Origin: Desulfosporosinus youngiae DSM 17734
GTDB taxonomy: Bacteria > Bacillota > Desulfitobacteriia > Desulfitobacteriales > Desulfitobacteriaceae
Length of the DNA: 64,000 bases
NCBI RefSeq assembly: GCF_000244895.1
Contig: NZ_CM001441.1
Coordinates: 5,557,417 to 5,621,416 of the forward strand
Reading direction: 5' to 3'
The notes under the pieces were generated by a model. The model saw nothing but the letters and a program-made list of their open reading frames with translations. It was not told the origin of the DNA and searched no databases. Of the stretch, positions 1 to 10,792 are shown piece by piece (the first letter of the stretch is position 1; every line of letters starts with the position of its first letter). The position numbers were made by a program, and so were the translations under genes.

Positions 1-606
1 CACACCTGAATCTTCAAAGGCACAAGCCACTGCAGGAGAAACATCCCCATCTGTGATAAGACGGATTTTCGCCCCGCAAGCGCGCACATCCTGGATCAGC
101 TTATGATGGCGCGGGCGGTCCATAATCACGACGGTTATATCTTCCATACGTTTGCCTAAGGCTTTGGCCACATTCGCTACGTTCTCGGCTACTGGCGCAT
201 CTAAATTAATCTTTCCGACGGCAGCAGGGCCTACGGCAATCTTATCCATATACATATCGGGAGCATGAAGCAGGCAGCCCTTCTTGGCAATGGCCACAAC
301 CGCTATTGCTCCTGCCATTCCTTTGGCAACAATATTTGTTCCTTCGAGAGGGTCAACCGCCACATCCAATTCAGGTTTATCTCCGTTTCCGACCCGTTCT
401 CCAATGTAGAGCATGGGCGCCTCATCCATTTCCCCTTCACCAATGACCACCGTACCGTCCATATGAATGGTATCAAAAACGGCACGCATAGCTTCAACTG
501 CCGCATTGTCTGCTGCTTCTTTATTCCCCATCCCTACCCAACGAGCTGAGGCCAGGGCCGCCGCTTCTGTTACCCGGGCAAATTCCATGGTAAGTTCTCT
601 CTCCAA
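1..606 (-). CDS. glpX: Class II fructose-1,6-bisphosphatase (partial, C-terminus off the left edge)
   Basis: Hydrolyses fructose-1,6-bisphosphate to fructose-6-phosphate in gluconeogenesis. About 202 codons are present, reading [18 protein letters not shown], then [15 protein letters not shown] and DPLEGT, the metal- and sugar-binding motifs of the GlpX family. The start is placed at a TTG codon (604-606) because an AAGGAGG site lies just upstream and the family begins MEREL; the internal ATG six codons later would lose that part. It follows fba and fsa on the same strand, so glycolytic and gluconeogenic enzymes are grouped. The C-terminal third lies outside the window. Identification is firm from the motifs. 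Confidence 0.93.
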   Translation of the reverse strand, partial: MERELTMEFARVTEAAALASARWVGMGNKEAADNAAVEAMRAVFDTIHMDGTVVIGEGEMDEAPMLYIGERVGNGDKPELDVAVDPLEGTNIVAKGMAGAIAVVAIAKKGCLLHAPDMYMDKIAVGPAAVGKINLDAPVAENVANVAKALGKRMEDITVVIMDRPRHHKLIQDVRACGAKIRLITDGDVSPAVACAFEDSGV

Positions 607-813
607 TTTCGTTTCCTCCTTAAAGTAAGCAAAACACTAAAACTATTTTTCCTTAATCATATAACACATTTAATCTCTATATATAACATTGTGACATACT
701 TTTATGGGCTTTTCAACCATGGTTATACGCAAACTCTGTTGAATGCATAAAAGTTGGCATCAACTCATCTTATTCAGACAGGCTAATGCCAAATTATATC
801 TTAAGAACAAAAT

Positions 814-1452
814 CTAACGTTTGTTCCAATCTGCTAAAAACTTTTCGATCCCCGTGTCTGTCAATGGGTGGCGAAAAAGTTGTCTTAATACCCCAAAAGG
901 AACTGTCGCGAAATCTGCTCCTATTTTTGCTGATTCTGTTACATGAACCGGATTGCGAATACTTGCTGCAATCGTCATCGTTGAGATGTCATGAACTTGA
1001 AAAATCTCACATATGTCCGCCAATAAGTCCAGTCCATTCTCTCCGATATCATCTAACCGACCAAGAAAAGGACTGACATAAGTAGCACCTGCCCGCGCTG
1101 CCAGTAAAGCCTGGTTGGCAGTGAACACCAGGGTAACATTTGTTTTAATTCCTTCGGAACTCAACACTTTTGCAGTTTTCAGGCCGTCTTCAGTCATCGG
1201 AAGTTTAATGACGATATTTGAATGAATAGCAGCTAACACACGGGCTTCCTGCAGCATTCCTTTATGATCAAGCGCTATCACTTCGGCACTGATCGGGCCA
1301 TCGACAATCCCGGCCGCGATCCTAAGAAGTTCGTGAAAGTCCTTTCCTTCTTTAGCGACTAAACTGGGGTTTGTCGTCAAGCCGCCAATGACTCCCATAT
1401 CCCAAGCTTGCTTAATCTCTTCGATATTGGCAGAATCTAAAAAAAACTGCAT
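814..1452 (-). CDS. fsa: Fructose-6-phosphate aldolase / small transaldolase
   Basis: A 212-residue protein of the TalC/Fsa/MipB family, a single TIM barrel shorter than classical transaldolases. The start [13 protein letters not shown], the loop GGLTTNPSL and the Schiff-base lysine in NIVIKLPMT (Lys83) are all present. It is either a transaldolase moving a dihydroxyacetone unit between sugar phosphates or a fructose-6-phosphate aldolase; sequence alone does not separate the two, and most Gram-positive members are annotated as transaldolases. It lies 22 bases downstream of fba and upstream of glpX, a conserved Firmicute order that points to one carbohydrate operon. Confidence 0.92.
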   Translation of the reverse strand: MQFFLDSANIEEIKQAWDMGVIGGLTTNPSLVAKEGKDFHELLRIAAGIVDGPISAEVIALDHKGMLQEARVLAAIHSNIVIKLPMTEDGLKTAKVLSSEGIKTNVTLVFTANQALLAARAGATYVSPFLGRLDDIGENGLDLLADICEIFQVHDISTMTIAASIRNPVHVTESAKIGADFATVPFGVLRQLFRHPLTDTGIEKFLADWNKR

Positions 1453-1474
1453 TCATCCACCTTCTTTCTAAAGT

Positions 1475-2329
1475 TTAGGCTTTCCCGTTACTGCCAAAAA
1501 TCCGGATTTTTTCACGGATTATTTCAGTCGCCGCCTCACGAGCCGGGCCTAACATTTTGCGCGGATCAATCTCTGCAGGGTTCCCGTCCAGTACCTGGCG
1601 CGCAGCTAATACAAAGGCTTCCCGGATATTTGTATCAATGTTGACTTTGCAGACGCCCCTGGAAATCGCTTCGCGAAGGGCATCCTCCGGTACTCCTGAA
1701 GAACCGTGCAGCACCAGCGGAGTTGAAACCCGTTCCCGGATTTGGGTTAGTCGTTCGAAGTCAAGTTTGGGAATTCCCTTGTATTGGCCATGGGCTGTTC
1801 CAATAGCAATCGCCAGGGCATCCACTTGAGTGGCTTTAACAAAGTACTCGGCTTCCGCAGGATCCGTGAACAATGCCTCCCGCTCACTGACCGTAATATC
1901 ATCTTCCGTCCCGCCGATTTTACCTAATTCAGCCTCTACGGAAACCCCTAAAAGCCGCACAGCTTCGATCACTTTGTTGGTTAAGGCAATATTTTCTTCC
2001 AGAGGGAGCTTAGACCCGTCAATCATCACCGACGAAAATCCATTGCGCGTACACTGCATGACTTGTGCAAAGCTTGTTCCATGGTCAAGGTGCAGGGCGA
2101 TCGGGACGCTTGCCTTTTCAGCGGCTAGCTTTGTTAACGTTGTAATATATTCAATGCCTGCATATTTTATCGCACCCTGGCTGGCCTGGATGATTACCGG
2201 CGCATGCTCAGCCTCTGCCGCAGCCACTATGGCCTGGACGATCTCCATATTATTGCAGTTAAAAGCACCAACAGCATAGTGTTCCTTTTGTGCTCTGGCT
2301 AATAACCCGGTCATCGATACTAACGCCAT
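1475..2329 (-). CDS. fba: Class II fructose-1,6-bisphosphate aldolase
   Basis: A zinc-dependent aldolase of 284 residues that interconverts fructose-1,6-bisphosphate with dihydroxyacetone phosphate and glyceraldehyde-3-phosphate. The class II signature is clear: IALHLDHG near residue 80 with the catalytic Asp and a zinc His, EAELGKIGG, the second zinc histidine in GTAHGQYKG, LVLHGSSG near residue 210 and KVNIDTNIR near the end. The start ATG follows GAGGAGAAAAA, and its first codons overlap the end of the upstream Cys-rich gene by 10 bases, suggesting coupled translation. Length is normal for the family. Confidence 0.96.
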   Translation of the reverse strand: MALVSMTGLLARAQKEHYAVGAFNCNNMEIVQAIVAAAEAEHAPVIIQASQGAIKYAGIEYITTLTKLAAEKASVPIALHLDHGTSFAQVMQCTRNGFSSVMIDGSKLPLEENIALTNKVIEAVRLLGVSVEAELGKIGGTEDDITVSEREALFTDPAEAEYFVKATQVDALAIAIGTAHGQYKGIPKLDFERLTQIRERVSTPLVLHGSSGVPEDALREAISRGVCKVNIDTNIREAFVLAARQVLDGNPAEIDPRKMLGPAREAATEIIREKIRIFGSNGKA

Positions 2330-3006
2330 TTTTTCTCCTCCTCTATTGTCCTGGAAACATGTTGACCCCGCAGCGGACTATTGATATGCCAAGTCTTATT
2401 CTCTTCTAAATAAATAGATTTTATACTTTCAATTTGACAAACATTATCTGCGCTGTCTGCGTAAATAACCCCCATTGCTTCACAACATTCACAATAAAGC
2501 TCGATACGATCCGGCAATAACTCAAACGTTAATTGATGATTTCCACAAGCACACCCTAAATCTCCTTGCCTGGCTAAACTATGAAGATGATCTAAAACCC
2601 ACAGCATGACTTCAGGATTTTCGAACTCTTCCTCGTATCCCAACTCAAGTGCTAATTCTCCAATGGATTTTTCACGCTCACGACAGGCCTGGGTCACTTT
2701 CTGCTTCGGTCCGATATATCCGACCGAAGCCCCCACATCAGGGCAAGCAAGCGGCAATGCTTCTTTTCCCCAAATTGCATGGTGATTTAATCTTAAATAA
2801 TGGGTCTCCCCACAGTAAGCACAAGCGTAAGTGATGTTAAACTGCCGGCGGTTTTTACTAGTCACCGACATCAGTTGCCGACCACATCCACAATGTAGAT
2901 TCTTGCGTCCTTGACGAGAAAATGCAAAGAGAGAGAGGGCATGAAATTCTAGCTCCCCGCATTGGGAACACTGTATGGCAATGGTCGTATTCGTCGTTAG
3001 AATCAT
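2320..3006 (-). CDS. Conserved Cys-rich (zinc-ribbon-like) protein of unknown function
   Basis: A 228-residue cytoplasmic protein with five cysteine clusters: CSQCGE, HCGCG, CAYCGE, CACG and CECCE. The spacing resembles zinc ribbons, with no enzyme motif and no membrane segment. The ATG at 3006 is preferred over a GTG nine bases upstream because AGAGGTGG is correctly spaced from it. The gene sits between spo0F and fba and overlaps fba by 10 bases, so it is probably co-transcribed with the aldolase. I do not recognise a named family; a structural or nucleic-acid-binding role is only inferred from the cysteines. Confidence 0.75.
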   Translation of the reverse strand: MILTTNTTIAIQCSQCGELEFHALSLFAFSRQGRKNLHCGCGRQLMSVTSKNRRQFNITYACAYCGETHYLRLNHHAIWGKEALPLACPDVGASVGYIGPKQKVTQACREREKSIGELALELGYEEEFENPEVMLWVLDHLHSLARQGDLGCACGNHQLTFELLPDRIELYCECCEAMGVIYADSADNVCQIESIKSIYLEENKTWHINSPLRGQHVSRTIEEEKKWR

Positions 3007-3106
3007 AATTCCCACCTCTTCCTACAGCTATACTTCGTCATGCAAGAAGATTTTCCTGCCTTTTCAGTAAAGAAAACTTGCTAGTGTTCAAGCCATCAGA
3101 CCATAG

Positions 3107-3136
3107 CCAAGACTCGAACTGATGTTCGAGTCTTGG
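3107..3136. repeat. Perfect 13-bp inverted repeat in the spo0F downstream gap
   Basis: CCAAGACTCGAAC at 3107-3119 pairs with GTTCGAGTCTTGG at 3124-3136 around a 4-base loop. There is no T tract on either side, so it is not a typical intrinsic terminator. It sits in a roughly 300-base gap (3007-3311) between spo0F and the Cys-rich gene that holds no convincing ORF. Confidence 0.6.
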
Positions 3137-3311
3137 GCACCGCCATACCTTAATCCGAGAATGGTTCAAGTTAGAAACCCCGTCATGACTCAACCAACGA
3201 TCGTTGAAATCTCAGCATTGCCCTAATGGCTTTATGTATGGTAATGGCAAGCACCGTGATGGCGAGCAGGATTGGCTGCGATAGTCACAGGCGGAAACGA
3301 CTGTCTCAAGA

Positions 3312-3683
3312 CTATACGCCCGTTAATATTGTTCTCACGCGGTCTCTCAATTCAAATAAATCAAATGGTTTCCCCAAGTAATGGAGAATCCCAAGATCTT
3401 TAGCTTGTTCCATGTTCTGAGCATCACCATAGGCTGTCATCATAATTACGCCAACTTGACGATCTAATGCCCGGATTTGTTTTAAGGTTTCAATTCCGTT
3501 CATTCCCGGCATTTTCATGTCCATCATTATAAGATCAGGCTTGAAGGTTTTAAGCAGCTGTACGGCCTCTTCACCGTTAGCTGCCATTTCAACTTCATGC
3601 TGATCCTCCCGGAAGGTCTCAAAGAGTAGGCGACGCACACCAAGTTGGTCATCTACTACAAGTATCTTAGCCACTCCCCACAT
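3312..3683 (-). CDS. spo0F: Sporulation phosphorelay response regulator Spo0F-like
   Basis: A single receiver domain of 123 residues without an output domain. The acidic pocket is VVDDQ (Asp11, Asp12), the phospho-acceptor is Asp55 in LIMMDMKMPG, the switch threonine is Thr83 in MMTAYG and the conserved lysine is Lys105 in LGKPFD. In spore formers such a protein passes phosphate from sensor kinases to Spo0B or directly towards Spo0A. Position next to fba and fsa matches the Firmicute spo0F-fba neighbourhood, which supports the name over a generic CheY-like protein. The start ATG has AAGGA five bases upstream. Confidence 0.88.
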   Translation of the reverse strand: MWGVAKILVVDDQLGVRRLLFETFREDQHEVEMAANGEEAVQLLKTFKPDLIMMDMKMPGMNGIETLKQIRALDRQVGVIMMTAYGDAQNMEQAKDLGILHYLGKPFDLFELRDRVRTILTGV

Positions 3684-3702
3684 CCCTTTCCTTAAATCTA
3701 CT

Positions 3703-4890
3703 CTACCGGGAGTATTCTGTGCTCACTCGTGAAACTCCTTCTTCTAGGATTCTTTCTGAGAAAATTCTTCCATTCTGTTTATACTTTCTCTGTATCCTGG
3801 GGTTTGCCACTGTCCTGCGCAAGGGGATTCTGACCTCATCCCCTAATGAGCATTCCTGCATGCCCACATCAAGTACTGTAAGCTGCATACCGATCTTACC
3901 GGCAACCGGAACCGTCCGCCCGTTTAAGTCTATTCGCTCCTGACTAAGATATATGCCAAACAAAGCCGCAAAATTCTTGATAATAATTTTGAGAAAATCA
4001 AGCCAGCCCTGGGGAACAAAATGGGGTGCCAAGCCAAATCCATCGGCATATCCCACAGGAATTACCGCCAGCTGTGTCGCCGACTTTGTGCAATAAATGC
4101 TTTGATAGCCTACACAGGTCCCTTTTGGTACTTCGCGCAGGTGAACAATCCGGCTTTTAGCAGTCCATGGATCTCTTAAGTTCAATTTCCCGCCGAATCC
4201 GGGCCCTGGATAATGCCCGATCAGCAATGTTCCGATGCGAACAAAGTCATGATGCCACTCAGGATAGTCCAAAAAAGCCGCGCTGTTGCAAACATGCTGC
4301 CAGATTGGGTTAATCCCCAATTCTTCAAGACGGGAGGTCATGGATTTAAACTGCTCATATTGCTCTAAGGTATATGACTTATCTCTCTGGGCCGCCCGGG
4401 CAAAATGAGTATACACTCCCATAACCTTAAGCCGGGGAGTGTCAGCTAAGGTCAGCGCAAGCTCTTCCAGCTCAGACAACCGAAACCCCGTTCTGCCCAT
4501 GCCTGTCTCCAGTTTGAGCTGTACAGAAACCTCCTTATTTAAGTCCGAACAAACCTTATTCAACTCAGCAATCGAGGAGATTTCCGAGATCGTCAACTGC
4601 AATTCCGCCTTGACAGCCTCCGGCCATTCTTCTGGGGCGGACGGCCCTAACACTAGAATAATCCCTTTAATTCCTTGCATTCGCAAGATTAACCCTTCTT
4701 CAACCTTAGTAACCGCAAATGCTTCACATCCAACTTGCTCTAAGGCCAGCGCGACTTCAACGGCGCCTAAGCCGTAGGCATCCGCTTTCACAACCGCCAT
4801 GCATCTTGATTCAGGATGGAGATGCTTAGTCACTTCCTGATAATTATTGACCAGGGCATCTAAATCGACTTCTATCCAGGTTCCAGCCAT
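3703..4890 (-). CDS. alr: Alanine racemase
   Basis: A PLP enzyme of 395 residues that makes D-alanine for peptidoglycan. The N-terminal barrel carries the cofactor lysine Lys35 in AVVKADAYGLG; the GMGRTGF and HFARA segments are typical, and CVGYQSIY in the C-terminal part holds the expected catalytic tyrosine. The last 40 or so residues (after GDEVRIPLRR) do not resemble the usual C-terminal strand of Alr. It lies 20 bases upstream of spo0F and 4 bases downstream of the FemX-like gene, so cell-wall precursor genes are clustered. A second alr copy elsewhere is possible. Confidence 0.92.
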   Translation of the reverse strand: MAGTWIEVDLDALVNNYQEVTKHLHPESRCMAVVKADAYGLGAVEVALALEQVGCEAFAVTKVEEGLILRMQGIKGIILVLGPSAPEEWPEAVKAELQLTISEISSIAELNKVCSDLNKEVSVQLKLETGMGRTGFRLSELEELALTLADTPRLKVMGVYTHFARAAQRDKSYTLEQYEQFKSMTSRLEELGINPIWQHVCNSAAFLDYPEWHHDFVRIGTLLIGHYPGPGFGGKLNLRDPWTAKSRIVHLREVPKGTCVGYQSIYCTKSATQLAVIPVGYADGFGLAPHFVPQGWLDFLKIIIKNFAALFGIYLSQERIDLNGRTVPVAGKIGMQLTVLDVGMQECSLGDEVRIPLRRTVANPRIQRKYKQNGRIFSERILEEGVSRVSTEYSR

Positions 4891-4894
4891 CGCT

Positions 4895-5977
4895 TTACCC
4901 CCTCCGAGCTCGCCGCAGCTTAGAGATTAATCCCTTGATAACCTCCGAATATAGAGGTTCTAAATGATTCCAGAGGAAATAGGTTACCGGACGATACACC
5001 AAGTCCCATTCCCCTATGAACTCTGTATACTCTCCATTAAATCCCTTCTTAAAACGATACAGTCCGTAAAGTGGATTATCTTCGGTCAAGTGCCCCGGAA
5101 CTCCTCTGAAGTCATAGAGGGTACATCCCAACGACTTAGCCCACCGTATCATTTCCCACTGAATTAAGTAGTTGGGCATCACATTCCGGTGTGCGTTCGA
5201 GGAGGCTCCGTAGATATACCAGGCTTTATTCCCGATAACAAACGCCAAGGTGCCGGATATGATATTCCCCTCATACTCGGCAATAAATAATTCACCCAAG
5301 CCCACCGGGACTAAGGAATCATAAAGGTCCTCAAAATAAGAATACGCCCGCACCAAGAAACGGTCGCGTTCGGTAGTTTCTTTAAGAACACGATAAAACT
5401 CGGGCAAGTCTTCCCGCGTCCCTTTGCGAATATGAACCCCTTTCTTCTGGGCCAGGCGAATATTGTACCTGGTTTTTTGCTGCATATTTTTCAGCAGAGT
5501 CTCCTCGTCCGGGGAAATATCAAGGCGAAACACATATTTAGGCTGAACCCCTTCAAAACCTTTGCCGCTCTCCGCAGAGCGGAATCCTCTGGAGAGCAAA
5601 TACTGTTCCAGTTCTTTTTCCGAAGACGGTATATCAGGATCAACTTTGAGAAAAATTGCTCCGCGGGCTTTGGCTAAGGATCGGATCTCCGCTAAGACTA
5701 AATCAAACAATTCGACGTTCTTCCAGTCGGCTACAGGCCCGCGGGAAGCGTAAAAGATAGGGATCCCCACAACAGGAATCTTTCGTTCAAGAATCGAGGC
5801 GGCCGCCACTATTTCATGGTTTTCTTCTATAACCAAGCGCCAGGGTTTCCACCCTGTTCTGCTTTTAATCTCTCCCCATTCCCAAGACTGGAGTACGTGT
5901 CCCTTGGGATGTTTCGCCAGAAAATCATTAAAGCGTCTATGTTCACTTTCATCAATCCACCTTGCAGCATAGGTCAT
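4895..5977 (-). CDS. FemX/FemAB-family peptidoglycan aminoacyltransferase
   Basis: A 360-residue protein with the two-lobed GNAT fold of FemABX enzymes, which add amino acids from aminoacyl-tRNA to the lipid II stem peptide. Recognisable segments are LQSWEWGEIKSRTGW near the N-terminus, FLKVDPDIP, NMQQKTRYNIRLAQKKGV in the middle and the C-terminal block LYDFRGVPG followed by LYGLYRFKKGFNGEYTEFIGEWDLVY, which is highly typical. No signal peptide is seen, as expected for a cytosolic enzyme. It directly precedes alr. The attached amino acid cannot be read from the sequence. Confidence 0.88.
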   Translation of the reverse strand: MTYAARWIDESEHRRFNDFLAKHPKGHVLQSWEWGEIKSRTGWKPWRLVIEENHEIVAAASILERKIPVVGIPIFYASRGPVADWKNVELFDLVLAEIRSLAKARGAIFLKVDPDIPSSEKELEQYLLSRGFRSAESGKGFEGVQPKYVFRLDISPDEETLLKNMQQKTRYNIRLAQKKGVHIRKGTREDLPEFYRVLKETTERDRFLVRAYSYFEDLYDSLVPVGLGELFIAEYEGNIISGTLAFVIGNKAWYIYGASSNAHRNVMPNYLIQWEMIRWAKSLGCTLYDFRGVPGHLTEDNPLYGLYRFKKGFNGEYTEFIGEWDLVYRPVTYFLWNHLEPLYSEVIKGLISKLRRARRG

Positions 5978-6036
5978 CGGTTCAGTCTCCTTCCTCTCAC
6001 CATTCTTTCCATGGCCCTTCTGCTCTAATCATCTGT

Positions 6037-6136
6037 CGAGGTTCGAAGCACGAAGCGCGAGGTTCGATGATTGAACCTCGCGCTTCGCGAATATCGCATT
6101 TTATTTCGAGCTTCGAGCTTCGAACTTCGTGCCTCG
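6037..6136. repeat. Nested inverted repeats (cruciform-like element)
   Basis: A 15-bp perfect stem, CGAAGCGCGAGGTTC at 6051-6065 against GAACCTCGCGCTTCG at 6073-6087, is enclosed by a second imperfect pair, CGAGGTTCGAAGCACG at the left edge and CTTCGTGCCTCG at the right edge. The whole block is built from the words CGAGG, TTCGA and GAAGC. It fills the gap between pyrG and the FemX-like gene. It resembles a dispersed palindromic repeat more than a terminator, since no T tract follows. Confidence 0.65.
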
Positions 6137-7744
<1,608 letters not shown>

Positions 7745-7872
7745 TCAGAACTTAAGTGAATCGTTGAATGGTGAGACTTCATCTCAAACATACATGTAAA
7801 CTAATGGAGATAACTATTACAGGCAATAGGTACCTCCCCCGAAGATTACCTTCTGCAACAAAACACATAAAT

Positions 7873-7901
7873 AAAGCTAGTCCGAGAGCCGCACTAGCTT
7901 T
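7873..7901. terminator. Hairpin terminator between rpoE and pyrG
   Basis: AAAGCTAGT (7873-7881) and ACTAGCTTT (7893-7901) form a 9-bp stem with an 11-base loop. Thymine-rich sequence follows on both strands, so it could end rpoE transcription on the minus strand. Pairing is perfect; the function is inferred. Confidence 0.6.
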
Positions 7902-7995
7902 TATTTGTCAATTAACTATTTAGTACTCCTGATCTATTTTAGCTACACTTATAAAGGATGTCAAGGCAAAGGAATCCTCGCGGAGCATTTATCTA

Positions 7996-8403
7996 TTACC
8001 ACTTTTCTCCGTGTTGTCCTTCATCCCCTTCATCAAAGACTTCGTCCGTCTCCGAAGCATCCTCATCCAGGGAATCTTCCTCTAATTCTTCCGGATCTGA
8101 TTTGTCATCCTCTTCCGCATAATCCCTGTTTATCAAGGCCACTGCGGGTGACCGGCGAGGGGTTTTTCCGGAATCCCAAACCTTCAGACCCCATTCCCCT
8201 CGTCCAAGAAAGGTAAATCTCGTGTCCAGGTTTATCTGAGTAAGTGCTGCCGCAATCCTTATAGCTTCCTGAGAAATACCCAAACGCTGAAGTACCTCTT
8301 CAATTAAGTTTTGGTAATGCATGGGATTGCCTTGTGCTTTTAAAATCTCAAAAGCTATATCAGCTTCCGTCGGTTTGTCTTTTTTACTTAAAGAGTGGGT
8401 CAA
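7996..8403 (-). CDS. rpoE: DNA-directed RNA polymerase subunit delta
   Basis: A 135-residue Gram-positive polymerase accessory subunit. Residues 1-75 form the HARE-HTH domain (TEADIAFEILKAQGNPMHYQNLIEEV, then FLGRGEWGLKVW). The tail from about residue 90 is strongly acidic (DPEELEEDSLDEDASETDE), the part that promotes release of RNA and polymerase recycling. It lies between argS and pyrG, the place it has in most Firmicutes. Size and two-part composition match the family well. Confidence 0.93.
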   Translation of the reverse strand: MTHSLSKKDKPTEADIAFEILKAQGNPMHYQNLIEEVLQRLGISQEAIRIAAALTQINLDTRFTFLGRGEWGLKVWDSGKTPRRSPAVALINRDYAEEDDKSDPEELEEDSLDEDASETDEVFDEGDEGQHGEKW

Positions 8404-8496
8404 ATATCTCCACCGCCCTTCGTCATTTTGAATATCACTATATTCGGCCCACCCCTAAATATTTCCTGCTTGTCGTAAGTTTAAACATTGTAAATT

Positions 8497-10179
8497 TTAC
8501 ATTCTTTCCGGGGCTGATACACCCAGGATACTTAAGACATTGGCAACGATTTGTTTCACAGCCCGAACTAAATTGAGCCGGGCCCTGCGCAGTCCCTGAT
8601 CGTCAACAAGAACCCGCTGGCTATTATAAAAGGTATGGAAAAGCCCCGCCAGGTCCAGCACATAACGGGCTAAGCGATGGGGTTCCATGAGACGTGCCGC
8701 CACTATGATTTCACTGGGCAAGTCGGCCATTTTCTTGAGTAAGTCCCGTTCTTCGCTGCTGTCCAGGCGTTTTAGATCCTCTTCGGATATGGGTGTTTCA
8801 AGGTCGCCTAAGTCTTCAGCCTGCCGTAAAATACTGCATAAACGGGCATGGGCATACTGGACATAGTAGACAGGATTATCCGAAGATTGGGATTTTGCCA
8901 GGTCCATATCAAATTCCACGGTCGAATCCGGGTCCCGCAGATTAAAGAAGAACCGGGCGGCATCTTTTCCTACTTCGTCCATCAATTCCCGTAAGGTGAT
9001 GTACTGACCGGAACGTTTGGACATTTTCACAACCTCACCATTTTGGATAAGACGCACAAGCTGCATCAGGATAATTTGCAGATTATCTGAATCATACCCT
9101 AAAGCAGACATGGCTCCTTTCATGCGGGCGACATGTCCATGATGGTCCGCTCCCCAAATATTAATAACCCGGTTAAATCCACGCTCAAATTTATCACGAT
9201 GGTAGGCAATATCCGCCGCAAAATAGGTTGGAGATCCGTTGCTTCTGATCACTACCTCATCTTTCTCATCTCCAAATTGAGTGGATTTAAGCCAATGGGC
9301 ACCTTCCTTTTCGTAAATATACCCTTTTTTCTCCAGTTCTTCCATACTTGAACGAACAGCTCCAGAATCATGGAGGGATTGTTCGCTAAACCAAACATCA
9401 TATTCCACTCCGAAATCATGGAGGGTTTCCCGGATATTCCGCATTTTTTCATCTAAGGCATACCGGACAAGAAATTCCCGCCTTAACCCGGGTTCAACGG
9501 AAAGATACTTATCTCCGACTTTGTCAATGAGCCCTTTTACGGTGTCAATCAAGTCCTGACCATGATATCCCCCTTCAGGGAAGGGAACATCCTGACCCAG
9601 CTGCTGTAGATACCTCGCTTCCAGAGACAAGCCGAAATTATGAATCTGGTTCCCGGCGTCATTAATATAAAATTCCCGGGTAACTTCATACCCTGCAGCT
9701 GATAACAAGGAAGCCAAACTATCACCCAAGGCAGCACCCCGGGCATTACCCATATGCAGAAGCCCTGTAGGATTGGCGCTGACAAACTCTACTTGAACCT
9801 TCTGGCCCTTTCCGATATCCACTTGACCGTAACGGTCACCAGCCTTCAATACCTCATCAATAACCCCTGTCAGCCAGGCGGGATTCAGGCGAAAGTTAAT
9901 AAACCCTGCCCCGGCAATCTCAGAGGATTCTATCCATGTCTGGCTGGTTTTCAGGTGTTTTATAAGTGCAGCAGCTATATCACGAGGGGAACGTTTTGCT
10001 TGTTTGGCCAGCACCATTGCCAGATTTGTGGCCAAATCCCCGCGTTGCTTTTCCCTCGGTTCTTCCAAAACAAAACCCGGCAATTCCTCAAAATTTAACT
10101 CTCCCGCCGCTTTGGCATCATTCGCAGCTTCTATTAACCGGTCGGTAATCATGGTCTTTATATTCTCGTAGAGACTCAT
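8497..10179 (-). CDS. argS: Arginyl-tRNA synthetase
   Basis: A class I synthetase of 560 residues that charges tRNA-Arg. The N-terminal Add1 domain is followed by the HIGH-type motif HMGN at 142-145 in ANPTGLLHMGNARGAALGD, a KMSK-type loop in VVKMSKRSGQYITL, and the helical anticodon-binding domain that ends in NVLSILGVSAPERM, the usual ArgS C-terminus. Its start overlaps the stop of the upstream DUF1934 gene by 4 bases (ATGA), a translational coupling found in many Firmicutes. Confidence 0.97.
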   Translation of the reverse strand: MSLYENIKTMITDRLIEAANDAKAAGELNFEELPGFVLEEPREKQRGDLATNLAMVLAKQAKRSPRDIAAALIKHLKTSQTWIESSEIAGAGFINFRLNPAWLTGVIDEVLKAGDRYGQVDIGKGQKVQVEFVSANPTGLLHMGNARGAALGDSLASLLSAAGYEVTREFYINDAGNQIHNFGLSLEARYLQQLGQDVPFPEGGYHGQDLIDTVKGLIDKVGDKYLSVEPGLRREFLVRYALDEKMRNIRETLHDFGVEYDVWFSEQSLHDSGAVRSSMEELEKKGYIYEKEGAHWLKSTQFGDEKDEVVIRSNGSPTYFAADIAYHRDKFERGFNRVINIWGADHHGHVARMKGAMSALGYDSDNLQIILMQLVRLIQNGEVVKMSKRSGQYITLRELMDEVGKDAARFFFNLRDPDSTVEFDMDLAKSQSSDNPVYYVQYAHARLCSILRQAEDLGDLETPISEEDLKRLDSSEERDLLKKMADLPSEIIVAARLMEPHRLARYVLDLAGLFHTFYNSQRVLVDDQGLRRARLNLVRAVKQIVANVLSILGVSAPERM

Positions 10180-10613
10180 TGGGGGATATCCTCCTTTACG
10201 TTTAGCGACAGAACATTATAGCTTACCAATTTATCATCGACAAAAAGGTCATATTCTAGACTAATACGTCCCCCACTGCCTGTCAAGTCAGACTCTACCC
10301 GGCGGGGCATAATACTCATCAAAATATCACCATAACAAGTAGTGTACTTACTTCGATTAAGCACTCCCACCTTAAATTCTTGCTTTACATTTACGGCACC
10401 TTTACGGGTTAGGGTAATTATTTCTCCTTCAATTGTCAGAAGCGTTGTCACTTCTCCGAGGTCGGTCGTTTTAGTTCCGGCTTCTTTATAATAAATATAG
10501 AAAACCCCGCTGCTTTTGTAAAGTTTGCCGGAGACAAGCAATTCTTGCTGATCGTCATGCCCTTCCGGATAGTTCTGTTTACCAATAAGTTCGATGGTTA
10601 CATTCTTTTGCAA
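10176..10613 (-). CDS. DUF1934 family beta-barrel protein
   Basis: A 145-residue cytosolic protein. The opening pattern (MQKNVTIELIGKQNYPEG, then a GKLYKSSGVFYIYYKE strand), SKYTTCYGDILMSIMPRRVESDL in the middle and a GGRISLEYDLFVDDKLVSYN tail are those of DUF1934 (YwiB-like) proteins, which have a calycin-like barrel and no known reaction. The gene is coupled to argS by a 4-base overlap; this linkage is conserved in Firmicutes and suggests a role tied to translation or arginine supply, but none is proven. Confidence 0.85.
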   Translation of the reverse strand: MQKNVTIELIGKQNYPEGHDDQQELLVSGKLYKSSGVFYIYYKEAGTKTTDLGEVTTLLTIEGEIITLTRKGAVNVKQEFKVGVLNRSKYTTCYGDILMSIMPRRVESDLTGSGGRISLEYDLFVDDKLVSYNVLSLNVKEDIPQ

Positions 10614-10755
10614 TAGGTTACTCCTTTCAAGGGAAGTTATGAACTCACAGTGTTTTTGAATTTAATATAGATGTATAAGTGCATAAATGCCTATTCTCGC
10701 TAATTTAATGAAATCCTTTATTATGCTGAATAAAATTACTCTAAGAATATTAAGT

Positions 10756-10779
10756 GCGAGAGGGCAACTCCCCTCTCGC
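10756..10779 (-). terminator. Hairpin downstream of ypeB
   Basis: GCGAGAGGG (10756-10764) pairs perfectly with CCCTCTCGC (10771-10779) with a 6-base loop, shortly after the ypeB stop on the minus strand. The downstream T tract is weak, so efficiency is uncertain. Confidence 0.6.
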
Positions 10780-10792
10780 TTAGTTTCCAAGG

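Noticed and set aside
2649-2834. Plus-strand ORF inside the Cys-rich gene, and similar frames opposite glpX, fba, pyrG, argS, glnS and hsdR
   Set aside because: All are opposite-strand shadows of genes with clear family motifs and have no independent start signals.
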